Part shown: positions 24,576 to 35,718 of the stretch, in pieces
How the letters are laid out: the number at the start of each line of letters is the position of its first letter
Numbering within the stretch: the first letter of the stretch is position 1
NCBI RefSeq assembly: GCF_014207355.1
Contig: NZ_JACHEF010000002.1
Location: forward strand, 930,001-994,000
DNA from: Mesorhizobium sangaii
GTDB lineage: Bacteria > Pseudomonadota > Alphaproteobacteria > Rhizobiales > Rhizobiaceae
Length of the DNA stretch: 64,000 bases
Direction: 5' to 3'
Notes under the pieces: generated by a model
The model's input: only the letters and a program-made list of their open reading frames with translations
Databases searched by the model: none
Told to the model about the DNA's origin: nothing
Made by a program: the position numbers and the translations under genes

Positions 24576-25123
24576 CTGGCCTCCTGCGGTGCATCGCGCG
24601 CCATCATCAGGGCTGGCCCGTATTGCGTTGTTCTGGTGTCAAAGGCGGCAAAGCCGGCTTTCTCATAAGCGCGGATCGCAGGTGCATTGTTCGGATGCGG
24701 GTCGATGATGACCCGCGGCACGCCTTCCTCGAACAGCTGCTCGACGAATTGGCGCAGGATCGCCGAGCCGTGGCCGAGGCCGATCAGCTCCGGCCGGCCG
24801 ATCGACAGGTCGATGCCGAGCGTGCCGAACGGCTGGTCGGCATAGGGGTGGTCGTCCTCCAGATGCGGGTCGTAGCTCTGCAGGTAGGCGATCGGCTTGC
24901 CGTCGAGTTCGACGATCAGCGGCTCGACGGAAATGCTGTCGATATGCTCGCGAATCTCGGCGATTTCCGTCTCGGGGTCGTCCCACCACTCCGCGACATG
25001 CGGCTGGGCGAGCCAGCCGGCGATCATCGGCAGGTCTTTCTCGGTCACCGGCCGAAAATCGTAGAGCGAGCCCGATTCATCCCGACGAGATCGGGATGAG
25101 GCTCTATCTTCTTGTTTGGCCAA
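24572..25123 (-). CDS. GNAT-family N-acetyltransferase (AAC(6')-like)
   Basis: An approximately 183-residue acetyl-CoA-dependent acetyltransferase. The GNAT core runs from LYDFRPVTEKDLPMIAGWL through GIDLSIGRPELIGLGHGSAILRQF (the acetyl-CoA loop, a variant of the R/Q-x-x-G-x-G/A pattern) to IDPHPNNAPAIRAYEKAGF. It is similar in form to aminoglycoside 6'-acetyltransferases, but rhizobial chromosomal copies have no proven drug substrate. Start is uncertain: TTG at 25123 has GGAGAAG 3-6 bp upstream, supplied by the dispersed palindromic repeat at 25131-25158. Codons upstream of it only translate that repeat. It lies between hslV and the hslU group. Confidence 0.8.
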   Translation of the reverse strand: MAKQEDRASSRSRRDESGSLYDFRPVTEKDLPMIAGWLAQPHVAEWWDDPETEIAEIREHIDSISVEPLIVELDGKPIAYLQSYDPHLEDDHPYADQPFGTLGIDLSIGRPELIGLGHGSAILRQFVEQLFEEGVPRVIIDPHPNNAPAIRAYEKAGFAAFDTRTTQYGPALMMARDAPQEAS

Positions 25124-25130
25124 GATCTTC

Positions 25131-25158
25131 TCCGAAAACCGGTTTCCACTTTTCGGGA
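25131..25158. repeat. Dispersed palindromic repeat, copy 1
   Basis: TCCGAAAACCGGTTTCCACTTTTCGGGA carries the core CCGAAAA...CCGGTT...TTTTCGG, shared in inverted orientation with copies at 30365, 37638 and 58091. It lies at the 5' end of the acetyltransferase gene and supplies its apparent ribosome-binding site. Confidence 0.8.
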
Positions 25159-25192
25159 TCACGGCCGGCTTGCGCAAGCGGCATCCGGCGTC

Positions 25193-25744
25193 TCAAGCGG
25201 CATCCAGCGTTTCGACAACAAAATTGTTGTTGGTGTAGACGCAGATGTCGGACGCGATCTGCATCGCCTTGCGGGCGATCTCCTCGGCGTCCTTGTCGGT
25301 GTCCATCAGCGCGCGTGCGGCGGCGAGTGCGTAATTGCCGCCGGAGCCGATGGCCATGACGCCATGTTCGGGCTCGAGCACGTCGCCGGTCCCGGTCAGC
25401 GCCAGCGAGATCGATTTGTCGGCAACCAGCATCATTGCCTCCAGCCGGCGCAGGTAGCGGTCGGTGCGCCAGTCCTTGGCGAGCTCTACACAGGCGCGCG
25501 TCAGCTGGTCGGGATATTGTTCGAGCTTGGCTTCCAGCCGCTCCAGCAGCGTGAAGGCGTCGGCGGTGGCGCCGGCGAAACCGGCAATCACGTTGCCGCC
25601 CTTGCCGATGCGGCGCACTTTCTTGGCATTGCCCTTCATGATGGTCTGGCCAAGGCTGACCTGGCCGTCGCCGGCAATCACCACCTTGTTGCCCTTACGC
25701 ACCGTCACGATGGTCGTGGCGTGCATGGTCAGTTCATTTGACAT
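25193..25744 (-). CDS. hslV: ATP-dependent protease peptidase subunit HslV
   Basis: HslV is the proteasome-like threonine peptidase that degrades proteins unfolded by HslU. The 183-residue protein begins [18 protein letters not shown]. The catalytic threonine is within ATTIVTVRK and is exposed after removal of the N-terminal residues. [22 protein letters not shown] and [15 protein letters not shown] follow as expected. AGGAAA lies upstream of the start. It leads a leftward group hslV, acetyltransferase, membrane protein, DUF2585, hslU, and is divergent from hisB. Confidence 0.96.
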   Translation of the reverse strand: MSNELTMHATTIVTVRKGNKVVIAGDGQVSLGQTIMKGNAKKVRRIGKGGNVIAGFAGATADAFTLLERLEAKLEQYPDQLTRACVELAKDWRTDRYLRRLEAMMLVADKSISLALTGTGDVLEPEHGVMAIGSGGNYALAAARALMDTDKDAEEIARKAMQIASDICVYTNNNFVVETLDAA

Positions 25745-25957
25745 TTCCTGGCTCCGATTCGCGCTATCCCAAAAAGGCGATTGGCGCGGTACGAGTGAGT
25801 TGATCGGCCATATGTATGCATGGGCCCGGTGATTGCAAACGGCTCGATAGCGACCCGGATGGCAACTGGCAATCGCCGGATCATGCTGCTAGAAGGCTCT
25901 CGTTTTCAAGCCGGTGAAGGCTTGGAACGCATCAAACCCTGGGACAAGGACAAGGTC

Positions 25958-26557
25958 ATGTCGCCCCGTTCCGCCGAAGCAAGCCGCAAGACCAAGGAAA
26001 CCGATATCGCCGTATCGGTCCATGTTGACGGCTCGGGCAAGTCAGACATTTCGACCGGCGTCGGTTTCTTCGACCATATGCTGGATCAGCTGTCGCGCCA
26101 TTCCCTGATCGACATGACGGTCAGGGCCAAGGGCGATCTGCACATCGACGACCACCACACCGTCGAAGACACCGGCATCGCGCTCGGCCAGGCGCTGGCC
26201 AAGGCTCTCGGCGATCGGCGCGGCATCATGCGCTATGCCTCGATCGACCTTGCCATGGACGAGACGCTGACGCGCGCGGCGATCGACGTGTCCGGCCGTC
26301 CGTTCCTGGTCTGGAACGTTTCCTTCTCGTCGCCGAAGATCGGCACGTTCGACACCGAACTGGTGCGTGAATTCTTCCAGGCGCTGGCGCAGAATGCCGG
26401 CATCACGCTGCACGTCACCAACCACTATGGCGCCAACAACCACCACATCGCCGAGACCTGCTTCAAGGCGGTGGCGCGTGCGCTGCGCACAGCGCTCGAA
26501 CGCGACCCGCGCCAGCCGGACGCGGTTCCCTCCACCAAGGGATCGTTGAAGGGATAA
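25958..26557 (+). CDS. hisB: Imidazoleglycerol-phosphate dehydratase HisB
   Basis: Sixth step of histidine synthesis: removes water from imidazole glycerol phosphate. The 199-residue monofunctional form has the two manganese-binding repeats [17 protein letters not shown] (near residue 70) and [17 protein letters not shown] (near 165), and [15 protein letters not shown] near the N-terminus. The ATG at 25958 gives the normal family length; in-frame codons back to 25820 do not look homologous. First gene of the rightward his cluster, 4 bp before the DUF2628 gene. Confidence 0.96.
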   Translation: MSPRSAEASRKTKETDIAVSVHVDGSGKSDISTGVGFFDHMLDQLSRHSLIDMTVRAKGDLHIDDHHTVEDTGIALGQALAKALGDRRGIMRYASIDLAMDETLTRAAIDVSGRPFLVWNVSFSSPKIGTFDTELVREFFQALAQNAGITLHVTNHYGANNHHIAETCFKAVARALRTALERDPRQPDAVPSTKGSLKG

Positions 26558-26561
26558 GGTC

Positions 26562-27038
26562 ATGGCCATCTATGTCGTGATGGAACCACCCGGCCGCAGC
26601 GAGAAGGTCGACGCAACGGCCTTTGTCCGCGATGGCTTCACCTGGCTCGGATTCCTGGTGCCCCCGCTCTGGTTCGCCTGGCATAGGCTGTGGATCGAAG
26701 CCGCGCTCGCCTTCGTCGTCGCGGGCCTGCTTTCATTGCTTGGCCAAAAGCTCGGCCTTGGGCTGACCGGTTCGCTTCTGTCGCTGCTGGTTTCGCTCTA
26801 TGTCGGGTTGGAGGGGCAGGGGCTGCGCATAGCAGCACTTCGCCGCCGCGGCTGGCATGAATGGGGCGTGGTCGAGGCCGGTCGGCTCGACGATGCCGAC
26901 GGGCGCTACGCGTTGGAAGCGGAAGCATTTTCCGATCAAGCCGTACCGCCGCCGCGCATGGTCCCGGATGCCACCTTGGCGCGCCCGGCGCAGCCAGGCA
27001 TGGCGCTGGGGCTGACCCACATTCCGGGAAGACCCTGA
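26562..27038 (+). CDS. DUF2628 family membrane protein
   Basis: A 158-residue protein that starts [44 protein letters not shown], with two or three hydrophobic segments between residues 25 and 85 and a soluble C-terminal half. This is typical of DUF2628, small inner-membrane proteins that in many alphaproteobacteria sit between hisB and hisH. No biochemical role is known to me. Gaps of 4 bp to hisB and 1 bp to hisH show it is part of the operon. Confidence 0.87.
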   Translation: MAIYVVMEPPGRSEKVDATAFVRDGFTWLGFLVPPLWFAWHRLWIEAALAFVVAGLLSLLGQKLGLGLTGSLLSLLVSLYVGLEGQGLRIAALRRRGWHEWGVVEAGRLDDADGRYALEAEAFSDQAVPPPRMVPDATLARPAQPGMALGLTHIPGRP

Positions 27039-27039
27039 C

Positions 27040-27690
27040 ATGCGGGTTGCGATCATCGATTACGGCTCGGGCAATCTGCGCTCGGCCACCAAGGCCTTCG
27101 AGCGCGCCGCGCGTGAGGCAGGCATATCGGCTGAAATCGACCTGACCACCGACGCCGAACGGGTCCGCACCGCCGACCGCATCGTCCTGCCGGGCGTCGG
27201 TGCCTATGCCGACTGCGCGGCCGGCTTGCGCGCCGTCGCCGGCATGTGGGAAGCGGTCGAGGAAGTCGCGGTTCGGAAGGGCCGGCCTTTTCTGGGCATC
27301 TGCGTCGGCATGCAGCTGATGTCCGAGCGTGGCCTGGAAAAGACCGTGACGCACGGCTTTGGCTGGATCGCCGGCGACGTCAAGGAGATCATGCCGACCG
27401 ATCCGGCGCTGAAGATCCCGCAGATCGGCTGGAATACGATCGAACTCAAGCGTCAACACCCACTGTTTGCGGGCATTCCGACCGGAAACAGCGGACTGCA
27501 CGCGTATTTCGTGCATTCCTACCATCTCGATGCGCAGAAGTCCGACGAGGTTCTGGCGGTTGCCGACTATGGCGGCCCGGTGACGGCCACCGTCGCCCGC
27601 GACAATCTCGTCGGCACGCAGTTCCATCCCGAAAAGAGCCAGGCGCTGGGCCTGGCGTTGATCACCAATTTCCTGCGCTGGAGGCCTTGA
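27040..27690 (+). CDS. hisH: Imidazole glycerol phosphate synthase, glutaminase subunit HisH
   Basis: HisH hydrolyses glutamine and delivers ammonia to HisF. The 216-residue class I amidotransferase has the nucleophile elbow [13 protein letters not shown] (catalytic Cys near residue 88) and the C-terminal [10 protein letters not shown] with catalytic His and Glu. [16 protein letters not shown] opens the protein and [10 protein letters not shown] follows. It is separated from hisF here by DUF1330, hisA and an arginase-like gene. Confidence 0.96.
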   Translation: MRVAIIDYGSGNLRSATKAFERAAREAGISAEIDLTTDAERVRTADRIVLPGVGAYADCAAGLRAVAGMWEAVEEVAVRKGRPFLGICVGMQLMSERGLEKTVTHGFGWIAGDVKEIMPTDPALKIPQIGWNTIELKRQHPLFAGIPTGNSGLHAYFVHSYHLDAQKSDEVLAVADYGGPVTATVARDNLVGTQFHPEKSQALGLALITNFLRWRP

Positions 27691-27696
27691 AGGATC

Positions 27697-27987
27697 ATGA
27701 GCAAGAAGGGCTATTGGATGGCGATGATCGATGTCCGCGATCCCGAAGTGTACAAGCAGTACATCGAGGCGAATGCGGTGGCCTTTGCGAAATACGGGGC
27801 AAAATTCCCGGTGCGGGCCGGTCGCTACGAGAATCCTGAAGGACCGACCGGCAACCGTCATGTGCTGGTCGAGTTCGAATCCTACGACAAGGCGGTCGAA
27901 TGCTATCATTCGCCGGAATATCAGCACGCCTCGAAGTTCCGGCTTGCCGCCTCGACCGGCCATTTCGTCATCGTTGAAGGCGCCTGA
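27697..27987 (+). CDS. DUF1330 family protein
   Basis: A 96-residue protein that starts MSKKGYWMAMIDVRDPEVYK. It has the DUF1330 pattern of a dimeric alpha/beta-barrel (ferredoxin-like fold): GAKFPVRAGRYENPEG, VLVEFESYDKAVECYHSPEYQ and FVIVEG. No substrate is established; such proteins may bind small aromatic or polyketide-like ligands. It lies 6 bp after hisH and 3 bp before hisA, so it is transcribed with histidine genes. Any link to histidine synthesis is inference. Confidence 0.87.
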   Translation: MSKKGYWMAMIDVRDPEVYKQYIEANAVAFAKYGAKFPVRAGRYENPEGPTGNRHVLVEFESYDKAVECYHSPEYQHASKFRLAASTGHFVIVEGA

Positions 27988-27990
27988 AAA

Positions 27991-28740
27991 TTGATCCTGT
28001 TTCCAGCCATCGATCTCAAGGACGGCCAGTGCGTGCGCCTGAAGCACGGCGACATGGCGACCGCGACCATCTACAACGATGACCCGGCCGCCCAGGCAAA
28101 AGCCTTCGAGCAGCAGGGCTTCGAATGGCTGCATGTCGTCGACCTCAATGGCGCCTTCAAGGGCCAGAGCGTCAACAGCGCGGCGGTCGGGGCCATCCTC
28201 AAGGCGACGAAGAACCCGGTCCAGCTCGGCGGCGGCATCCGCACGCTGGAGCAGATCGAAGACTGGCTCGACCGCGGGCTCGCCCGTGTCATCCTCGGCA
28301 CGGTGGCGGTGCGCGATCCCGATCTGGTCAAGCAGGCCTGCAAGGCGTTCCCGGGCAAGGTGGCCGTCGGTATCGACGCCAAAGGCGGCAAGGTGGCCGT
28401 CGAGGGCTGGGCCGAAGCGTCGAGCCTCGGTGTCATCGAACTGGCGAAGAAATTCGAGGGTGCCGGCGTCGCCGCCATCATCTACACCGACATCGACCGC
28501 GACGGCGTGCTGACCGGCATCAACTGGGATGCCACCATCGACCTCGCCGACGCCGTGTCGATCCCCGTCATCGCGTCAGGCGGGCTCGCCTCGATCGCCG
28601 ACATCGTGCGCGTGACCATGCCCGATGCGCAAAAGCTCGAAGGCGCGATCTCCGGCCGCGCGCTCTATGACGGCCGCATCGATCCGGCCGAGGCGCTGGC
28701 GATCCTGCGAGGCAGGCCGGCGGTGGAGACGCGGCGGTGA
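27991..28740 (+). CDS. hisA: Phosphoribosyl-formimino-AICAR-phosphate isomerase HisA
   Basis: HisA isomerises ProFAR to PRFAR, the substrate of HisF/HisH. The 249-residue TIM barrel has the N-terminal catalytic Asp in [26 protein letters not shown], and the C-terminal Asp in [13 protein letters not shown], with two phosphate sites GGGI and ASGGLAS. The start is TTG at 27991; no ATG fits, and this gives the family N-terminus. Its stop overlaps the next gene start. Confidence 0.95.
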   Translation: MILFPAIDLKDGQCVRLKHGDMATATIYNDDPAAQAKAFEQQGFEWLHVVDLNGAFKGQSVNSAAVGAILKATKNPVQLGGGIRTLEQIEDWLDRGLARVILGTVAVRDPDLVKQACKAFPGKVAVGIDAKGGKVAVEGWAEASSLGVIELAKKFEGAGVAAIIYTDIDRDGVLTGINWDATIDLADAVSIPVIASGGLASIADIVRVTMPDAQKLEGAISGRALYDGRIDPAEALAILRGRPAVETRR

Positions 28741-29572
28741 AGATCTCCATCATCCTGGCCTCCTATGACAGCGGCCACTATCATGGCGGCATGGGCCAGG
28801 GTCCCGACGCGTTGATATCGGGCGGGCTCGTCGAGACCCTGACCATGGCCGGACATGAGATTGAGGTCGAAGACATCGGCCGGGTCGGAGACGCCCAGGA
28901 GCGCGAGATCGCCACCGGCTTTGCCGTCTGTAATGCGGTCGCTGCCGAGGTTCGCCTTGCTCGCGACCGAGGCTGCTTTCCCATCGTTCTTTCAGGAAAT
29001 TGCCTGACCAGCGCCGGCGCGGTCGCCGGCGAAGGTGCCGATGCGATCGTCTGGGCCGACCAGCACGGCGACCTCAACACCCCCGAGACGTCCGTCTATG
29101 GCTTTCTCGACGGCATGGCGCTGGCGACCGTGCTCGGCCTGTGCTGGCGTCCGATGACGGCGGCCATTCCCGGCTTCCAGCCGATCGATCCGTCACGTTG
29201 CGTGCTCGTCAACGCGCGCGATCTCGATCCGGCTGAAAAACAGCTTCTCGAGACATTGCCGATCTTTCGAACGGAATGTCCTGGAGTGGCCCAGGCGATC
29301 GAAAGACTGAAGGCCGCCGGCGCCAAACGTATTCACATGCATCTTGATCTGGACGTACACGATCCGAAGGAACTGCAGGCCAACCGCTATGTCAGTTCGG
29401 GCGGGCCGAACCCGGAACAATTGCGCGGCGCGGCTTGCGTCATGGCGCTTGCGATGCCGGTCGTCGGCATCACCGTTTCCGCCTACGATCCGGGTTTCGA
29501 TGCGCAGGGCGATGTTCCACCGCTGGTCGGTCAGCTGCTTAACGATCTCATCGCCACGATAGAGGGAAAGTG

Positions 29573-29573
<1 letters not shown>
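28737..29573 (+). CDS. Arginase/agmatinase-family protein with altered metal site
   Basis: A 278-residue ureohydrolase-fold protein inside the his operon (GTG start at 28737 overlaps hisA; stop overlaps hisF). [12 protein letters not shown] (residues 108-119) keeps the DxHxD-type ligands, and DLDVHDP (204-210) keeps the two Asp of SFDxDxxDP. The first metal motif, normally GGDHS, is SGNCL (86-90), so the His ligand is missing. It may bind one metal, use Cys, or act on another guanidino or formimino substrate. It may also be inactive. Placement among histidine genes is unusual enough to hint at a histidine-related role, but that is inference. Confidence 0.8.
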
Positions 29574-30364
<791 letters not shown>

Positions 30365-30413
30365 AGCATGAGCCCGAAAAGTGGGAACCGGTTTTTCGGA
30401 AAAGATCATGCTT
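30365..30413. repeat. Dispersed palindromic repeat, copy 2
   Basis: The element runs from AGCATGAGCCCGAAAAGTGG to AAAGATCATGCTT, with the core GGGAACCGGTTTTTCGG between. Ends AGCATGA and TCATGCT are inverted. It lies inside the his operon, between hisF and hisE, so it is transcribed as a hairpin. Confidence 0.85.
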
Positions 30414-30436
30414 AAACAAGCAGATAGATAACGCCC

Positions 30437-30760
30437 ATGACCGAGTTTTCGCTCTCCGATCTGGAAAACATCGTCAGGGAACGCGCCCATTCCGGAGACC
30501 CGGAGTCTTGGACGGCAAAGCTGTTTGCGCGCGGCATCGACAAGGCGGCGCAGAAGCTCGGCGAAGAGGCGATCGAGACAGTGATTGCCGCCGTCAAGGG
30601 CGACAAGCACGCCCTCGTTTCGGAAAGTGCCGATCTTATATATCATTGGCTGGTCGTTCTCGGCATCTCAGGGGTTCCGTTGAGCGACGTGCTCAGGGAA
30701 CTCGAAGGCCGCACCGGTCGTTCGGGCATTGCCGAGAAGGCGTCACGGCCCAAGGGCTGA
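30437..30760 (+). CDS. hisE: Phosphoribosyl-ATP pyrophosphatase HisE
   Basis: Hydrolyses phosphoribosyl-ATP to phosphoribosyl-AMP, step two of histidine synthesis. The 107-residue all-helical protein has [28 protein letters not shown] with the conserved metal-binding Glu residues (EEAIE) and [12 protein letters not shown] with the later Asp. It is the monofunctional form (HisI not fused). Located 72 bp after hisF across a repeat, and 24 bp before coaA. Confidence 0.95.
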   Translation: MTEFSLSDLENIVRERAHSGDPESWTAKLFARGIDKAAQKLGEEAIETVIAAVKGDKHALVSESADLIYHWLVVLGISGVPLSDVLRELEGRTGRSGIAEKASRPKG

Positions 30761-30784
30761 CCGCGAGGGAGGGCAGGTATTTCG

Positions 30785-31744
30785 ATGGATCAGCTCGCGC
30801 CGACCGAGAAATATTCCCCCTTTCGTTTCTTCTCCGCCGAGCAATGGTCGCAGTTCCGCGCCGACACGCCGCTGACGCTGACCGAGGACGAATTCCGGCG
30901 CCTGCGTTCGCTCAACGACCCGGTCGACCTCGAAGAGGTCAAGCGCATCTATCTGTCGCTGTCGCGGCTTCTGTCGGCGCATGTCGAAGCGAGCCAGCTG
31001 CTGTTCAGGCAACGCCAGGCCTTCTTCAACGCGGTTGACGTGGTCAAGACGCCGTTCATCATCGGTATTGCCGGCTCCGTCGCGGTCGGCAAATCGACCA
31101 CCGCGCGTGTGTTGAAGGAGCTGCTGGCGCGCTGGCCGTCGAGCCCCAAAGTCGATCTCATCACCACTGACGGTTTCCTGCTGCCCAACGAGGTGCTGCG
31201 CCGCGAAAACCTGATGGAGCGCAAGGGTTTTCCCGACAGCTACGATGTCGGCGCGCTGCTGCGCTTCCTGTCGGGCATCAAGTCGGCGCTGCCCAATGTC
31301 CGCGCGCCGGTCTATTCGCACCTGACCTATGACGTCATTCCCGGCGAGTTCGTCACCATCGACCGCCCCGACATCCTGATCTTCGAAGGCATCAATGTCC
31401 TGCAGCCCGGCAAGCTGCCGCAGGACGGCAAGATCGTGCCCTTCCTGTCGGATTTCTTCGATTTCGCCATCTATATCGATGCCGACGAGAAGCTGATCCA
31501 TCAATGGTACACCGCCCGTTTCATGCGGCTGCGCGAGACCGCCTTCCGCAATCCCGATTCCTTCTTTCACCGCTATTCGCAGCTCTCGGAGGATTCGGCC
31601 CGCGCCATCGCCGAAGGCCTGTGGACCAACATCAATCTGAAGAATTTGCGTGAGAACATCCTGCCGACGCGGGCTCGCGCCGACCTCATCCTGCGCAAGG
31701 GCGCCGATCACCTGATCGAGGAAGTGGCGCTCAGGAAGCTGTGA
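30785..31744 (+). CDS. coaA: Type I pantothenate kinase CoaA
   Basis: Phosphorylates pantothenate, the first and controlling step of coenzyme A synthesis. The 319-residue P-loop protein has Walker [18 protein letters not shown] (near residue 95-110), [20 protein letters not shown] and [12 protein letters not shown], all diagnostic for bacterial CoaA. It comes directly after hisE, as in many rhizobia. Start is the ATG behind GAGGGAGGGCAGGTATTTCG. Confidence 0.96.
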   Translation: MDQLAPTEKYSPFRFFSAEQWSQFRADTPLTLTEDEFRRLRSLNDPVDLEEVKRIYLSLSRLLSAHVEASQLLFRQRQAFFNAVDVVKTPFIIGIAGSVAVGKSTTARVLKELLARWPSSPKVDLITTDGFLLPNEVLRRENLMERKGFPDSYDVGALLRFLSGIKSALPNVRAPVYSHLTYDVIPGEFVTIDRPDILIFEGINVLQPGKLPQDGKIVPFLSDFFDFAIYIDADEKLIHQWYTARFMRLRETAFRNPDSFFHRYSQLSEDSARAIAEGLWTNINLKNLRENILPTRARADLILRKGADHLIEEVALRKL

Positions 31745-31781
31745 CGACGGTCGCCCAGCGCGTCAATTTTCCTGGAATGGC

Positions 31782-32465
31782 CTATCGGCCTTCTCCCGAG
31801 ACGTCGTTCGTCGCGGCAGGGATTGGTTTCGTCACCCGCCGTAGAGTCAGATTGATGCGCCCGCCATTTTTCAGCAGGGCCGAGGTCGAGGGGTAGATGC
31901 GGTCGACGCCGTGAAAGCTGAGGCGTCCTTCGCCGCCGAGCACCACGACGTCGCCGCTTTTCAGCCTGAACGACTTCGTGCCGCCCTCCCGTGTCGTCTG
32001 GCCGACCCTGAACAGGCAATCGTCGCCCAGCGAAACGGAAACCACCGGTGCCGAAAAATCGGCCTCGTCGCGGTCCTGATGCAGGCCCATTTTTGCATCC
32101 GGCGTGTAGAAATTGACCAGGCAGGCTTCCGGCGGGTGCCGATAGCCCGATAGCTGCCGCCACAGGTCGAGCAGCGCGTCCGGGATCGGCGGCCATGGCA
32201 ATCCGGTCACCGGATGCGTCGGCTGGTAGCGGTAGCCGCCTTCCTTGTCGGTGACCCAGCCGAGCGGACCGCAATTGGTCATGCGCACGCTCATCTCCTT
32301 GCCGGTGCGCGGCATCGCCGGCACGAACAGCGGCGCCTGCTGCACAATGCCTCTCACCGCCTCGACCAGCGCTTCCTGCACGGTGCGAGGCAGATAGGCC
32401 GGCATGTGGCGGACGCCTTTGGGCAGGACGAGCATGGGCTGATCACATTGGTCGTGTGAAAACAT
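31782..32465 (-). CDS. alkB: Alpha-ketoglutarate-dependent dioxygenase AlkB
   Basis: AlkB removes methyl groups from 1-methyladenine and 3-methylcytosine in DNA or RNA by oxidation. The 227-residue protein has the iron ligands HQD (in MGLHQDRDEADF) and the distal His (in LSFHGVDRIYP), with 2-oxoglutarate-binding Arg residues in GRINLTLRR. NFYTPDAKMG precedes the first ligand. The start is uncertain between ATG at 32465, GTG at 32483 and ATG at 32435. It converges with coaA. Confidence 0.9.
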   Translation of the reverse strand: MFSHDQCDQPMLVLPKGVRHMPAYLPRTVQEALVEAVRGIVQQAPLFVPAMPRTGKEMSVRMTNCGPLGWVTDKEGGYRYQPTHPVTGLPWPPIPDALLDLWRQLSGYRHPPEACLVNFYTPDAKMGLHQDRDEADFSAPVVSVSLGDDCLFRVGQTTREGGTKSFRLKSGDVVVLGGEGRLSFHGVDRIYPSTSALLKNGGRINLTLRRVTKPIPAATNDVSGEGR

Positions 32466-32526
32466 GATGCCATGACGGGTCACTGGCAGCGACCCGAAAA
32501 CCGCATCTGCAGACGCTTCCGATGGC

Positions 32527-32964
<438 letters not shown>

Positions 32965-32989
32965 GCCGCACTCATGGCGCGGCGGATCG

Positions 32990-33019
32990 AAAAAGAAAAG
33001 GCCCGATCGAAACCGGGCC
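32990..33019 (-). terminator. Intrinsic terminator of pckA
   Basis: On the minus strand GGCCCG (33019-33014) pairs with CGGGCC (33005-33000), then TTTTCTTTTT (32999-32990). It is 37 bp past the pckA stop and upstream of arfB. Confidence 0.85.
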
Positions 33020-33055
33020 CTTTAACGACCGGCTGGGTTCAGCCCAAGGAAGTGA

Positions 33056-34666
33056 CTACTCCGCCGCTTCCTGCATGCGCGGCGCCGCACCCAGCACCAC
33101 CGCGTCGACATGGCTTTCGAATTTCTCGAAGTTGACGGCGAACATGCCGACCAGCCTTGCCGCCTGCCGGTCGTAACCGGCCTTGTCGGCCCAGGTCGAC
33201 CGCGGGTCGAGAATGGCGCTGTCGACGCCGCGAACCGCCACCGGCACCTCGAAGCCGAAATGGGGGTCGGTGCGGAACTCGGCCGCCTTAAGCGAGCCGT
33301 CGAGTGCCGCCGCAAGCAGCGCCCGCGTTGCCTTGATCGGCATCCGCTTGCCGGTGCCGTAGGCGCCGCCGGTCCAGCCGGTGTTGACCAGCCAGCAGTC
33401 GGCATCATGGCGGGCAATCAGTTCGCGCAGCAAATTGCCGTATTCCGAGGGATGACGCGGCATGAACGGCGCGCCGAAGCAGGTCGAAAACGTCGCCTCG
33501 GGTTCGGTCACGCCCTTTTCGGTCCCGGCCACCTTGGCGGTGTAGCCGGACAGGAAATGGTACATTGCCTGCGCCGGGGTCAGCCGGGCGATCGGCGGCA
33601 TCACGCCGAAGGCATCGGCGGTCAGCATGATGATGTTCTTCGGATGATTGGCGCGTCCCGTCTTGCTGGCATTGGGGATGAAATCCAGCGGATAGGCGCA
33701 GCGCGTGTTTTCGGTTAGCCTTCCATCGTTGAAATCCGGCATGCCGTCGGCGTCGAGCACGACGTTTTCCAGCACCGTGCCGAAGCGCTGCGTGGTAGCG
33801 AAGATTTCCGGCTCGGCTTCCGCCGACAGCTTGATCGTCTTGGCATAGCAGCCGCCTTCGAAATTGAAAATGCCTTGCGGTCCCCAGCCATGCTCGTCGT
33901 CGCCGATCAGCGTGCGCGACGGATCGGCCGACAGCGTCGTCTTGCCGGTGCCCGACAGGCCGAAGAAGACGGCGGCGTCGCCGCCCGCACCCTCATTGGC
34001 CGAGCAATGCATCGGCATGACGCCCTTCGCCGGCAACAGATAGTTGAGCATGGTGAACACCGACTTCTTCATCTCGCCGGCATAGGAGGTGCCGCCGATC
34101 AGCACGATCTTGCGCGTCAGGTCGACGGCGATCACCGTTTCGGTGCGGCTGCCGTGACGGACGGGATCGGCGCGGAACGAGGGCAGGTCGATGATGGTCA
34201 TCTCCGGCACGAAATGCTCGAGCGCGGCGGCATCCGGGCGGATGAGCAGATTGCGGATGAACAGCGAGTGCCAGGCAAGTTCGGTAACCACCCTGGCCGG
34301 CAGCTTCAGCCCGTCGTCAGCGCCGCCGACCAGATCCTGCACGTAGAGATCCTTGTCCGCGGCGTGGGCCTGGAAATCGGCAAGCAGAAGGTCGAACTGG
34401 GCCGGCGAGATCGCCTTGTTGTTGTCCCACCAGATATGCGGCTCGGTGGCACCGTCGCGCACGACGAACTTGTCCTTGGGCGAGCGGCCGGTGTGCTGGC
34501 CGGTCTCGGCAACCAGTGCGCCATGTGCGGTGAGCCGGGCTTCGCCGCGCCGGATCGATTCCTCGTAGAGGGCGGCAGCGGCGAAATTATAGCGCACCAC
34601 GCCGGTGGTTTTCAGGCCGATATGATCGATCGCACAGGCAGAATTGCGTTTTCCGACTTCCGACAT
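33056..34666 (-). CDS. pckA: ATP-dependent phosphoenolpyruvate carboxykinase
   Basis: Converts oxaloacetate to phosphoenolpyruvate with ATP, the gluconeogenic step needed for growth on C4 dicarboxylates. The 536-residue protein has MHCSANEG, the kinase-1a P-loop [12 protein letters not shown] (near residue 235), the metal site IGDDEHGWG, and CYAKTIKLS. It begins [17 protein letters not shown] with GAGGG 8 bp upstream. It is divergent from chvI across a 343-bp AT-rich gap with two inverted repeats. In rhizobia this gene often neighbours chvI-chvG. Confidence 0.97.
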   Translation of the reverse strand: MSEVGKRNSACAIDHIGLKTTGVVRYNFAAAALYEESIRRGEARLTAHGALVAETGQHTGRSPKDKFVVRDGATEPHIWWDNNKAISPAQFDLLLADFQAHAADKDLYVQDLVGGADDGLKLPARVVTELAWHSLFIRNLLIRPDAAALEHFVPEMTIIDLPSFRADPVRHGSRTETVIAVDLTRKIVLIGGTSYAGEMKKSVFTMLNYLLPAKGVMPMHCSANEGAGGDAAVFFGLSGTGKTTLSADPSRTLIGDDEHGWGPQGIFNFEGGCYAKTIKLSAEAEPEIFATTQRFGTVLENVVLDADGMPDFNDGRLTENTRCAYPLDFIPNASKTGRANHPKNIIMLTADAFGVMPPIARLTPAQAMYHFLSGYTAKVAGTEKGVTEPEATFSTCFGAPFMPRHPSEYGNLLRELIARHDADCWLVNTGWTGGAYGTGKRMPIKATRALLAAALDGSLKAAEFRTDPHFGFEVPVAVRGVDSAILDPRSTWADKAGYDRQAARLVGMFAVNFEKFESHVDAVVLGAAPRMQEAAE

Positions 34667-35009
34667 CAAGTGTCCCTCTTCGATTTTCCGCATCTTTGCC
34701 GGCGCATATCCGGCATGCCCACTAGCAGGCTGAGATCGTCAGAACCAGAAAAGCCAAATGATATCAAATCATTAATCGATTTAAAAATTTTGAAAGTTGT
34801 TTAAATCGTTTATATGTGCAAAAAGTTTGGTGGTTGCCCAAAGGATTGGCGGTGTTCGTTCGTCCAATCCATATCGAGGTAGGATTGTGGCCGCCGGCAT
34901 GCCGCGCGTGACAGCGGACAAGGCCTATGCCACATTTTGTACCTAATTTGTCCTGCAAAAGCCCCTTCTCTACGTAAAGAAGGGACAGCTCATGAGGGAG
35001 CCGCTTGAA
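34667..35009. promoter_or_regulatory. Divergent pckA/chvI promoter region with two inverted repeats
   Basis: This 343-bp gap holds no gene. Between 34757 and 34810 it is strongly AT-rich. AATGAT (34757-34762) and ATCATT (34768-34773) form one repeat; CGATTTAAA (34777-34785) and TTTAAATCG (34800-34808) form another with a 14-bp spacer. They are nearer to pckA and may be operators for its carbon-source regulator. A chvI promoter probably lies further right. Confidence 0.5.
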
Positions 35010-35711
35010 ATGGCAACAATCGCGCTTGTCGATGACGACCGCAACATTCTGACATCGGTGTCGATCGCCCTCGAATCCGAGGGGTATCGTGTCGAGACCT
35101 ACACGGATGGTGCGTCTGCGCTGGAAGGGCTGGCGGCACGCCCGCCGAATCTTGCCATCCTCGACATCAAGATGCCGCGCATGGATGGCATGGAACTGCT
35201 GCGCCGGATGCGCCAGAAGTCCGACCTTCCGGTGATTTTCCTGACCTCGAAGGACGACGAGATCGACGAATTGTTCGGCCTCAAGATGGGCGCCGACGAT
35301 TTCATCCGCAAACCGTTCTCGCAGCGTCTACTGGTCGAGCGGGTGCGCGCCGTGCTGCGCCGTGCCAGTGCCCGCGAGGCTGCGGCAAAGACGCCCAGCC
35401 AGCAGGCCCGCTCGCTCGAACGCGGCCAGCTTGTCATGGACCAGGAGCGCCACACCTGCACCTGGAAGGGCGAGCCGGTGACGCTGACGGTCACCGAGTT
35501 CCTGATCCTGCACTCGCTGGCACAGCGCCCCGGTGTCGTAAAAAGCCGTGATGCGCTGATGGATTCGGCCTATGATGAACAGGTCTATGTCGACGACCGC
35601 ACCATCGACAGCCACATCAAGCGGCTGCGCAAGAAGTTCAAGGCCGTCGACGACGACTTCGAGATGATCGAAACCCTCTACGGAGTCGGATACCGGTTCC
35701 GCGAAGCGTAA
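35010..35711 (+). CDS. chvI: Two-component response regulator ChvI
   Basis: ChvI is the DNA-binding partner of ChvG and controls exopolysaccharide, motility, acid response and symbiosis or virulence genes in rhizobia. The 233-residue protein has a receiver domain with acidic pocket VDDD (residues 7-10), phospho-acceptor Asp52 in [10 protein letters not shown], and [13 protein letters not shown] winged-helix OmpR-type DNA-binding domain follows (about 140-230; [25 protein letters not shown]). Start 35010 gives the family N-terminus [12 protein letters not shown]; an ATG at 34992 with AAGGGA 6 bp upstream is the alternative. Confidence 0.95.
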   Translation: MATIALVDDDRNILTSVSIALESEGYRVETYTDGASALEGLAARPPNLAILDIKMPRMDGMELLRRMRQKSDLPVIFLTSKDDEIDELFGLKMGADDFIRKPFSQRLLVERVRAVLRRASAREAAAKTPSQQARSLERGQLVMDQERHTCTWKGEPVTLTVTEFLILHSLAQRPGVVKSRDALMDSAYDEQVYVDDRTIDSHIKRLRKKFKAVDDDFEMIETLYGVGYRFREA

Positions 35712-35718
35712 GCTGATG

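Noticed and set aside
25077..25099. TCATCCCGA/TCGGGATGA hairpin considered as a terminator of hslV
   Set aside because: It lies within the acetyltransferase reading frame, about 100 bp past the hslV stop, and no T-run follows. It is more likely part of the repeat-derived N-terminus.
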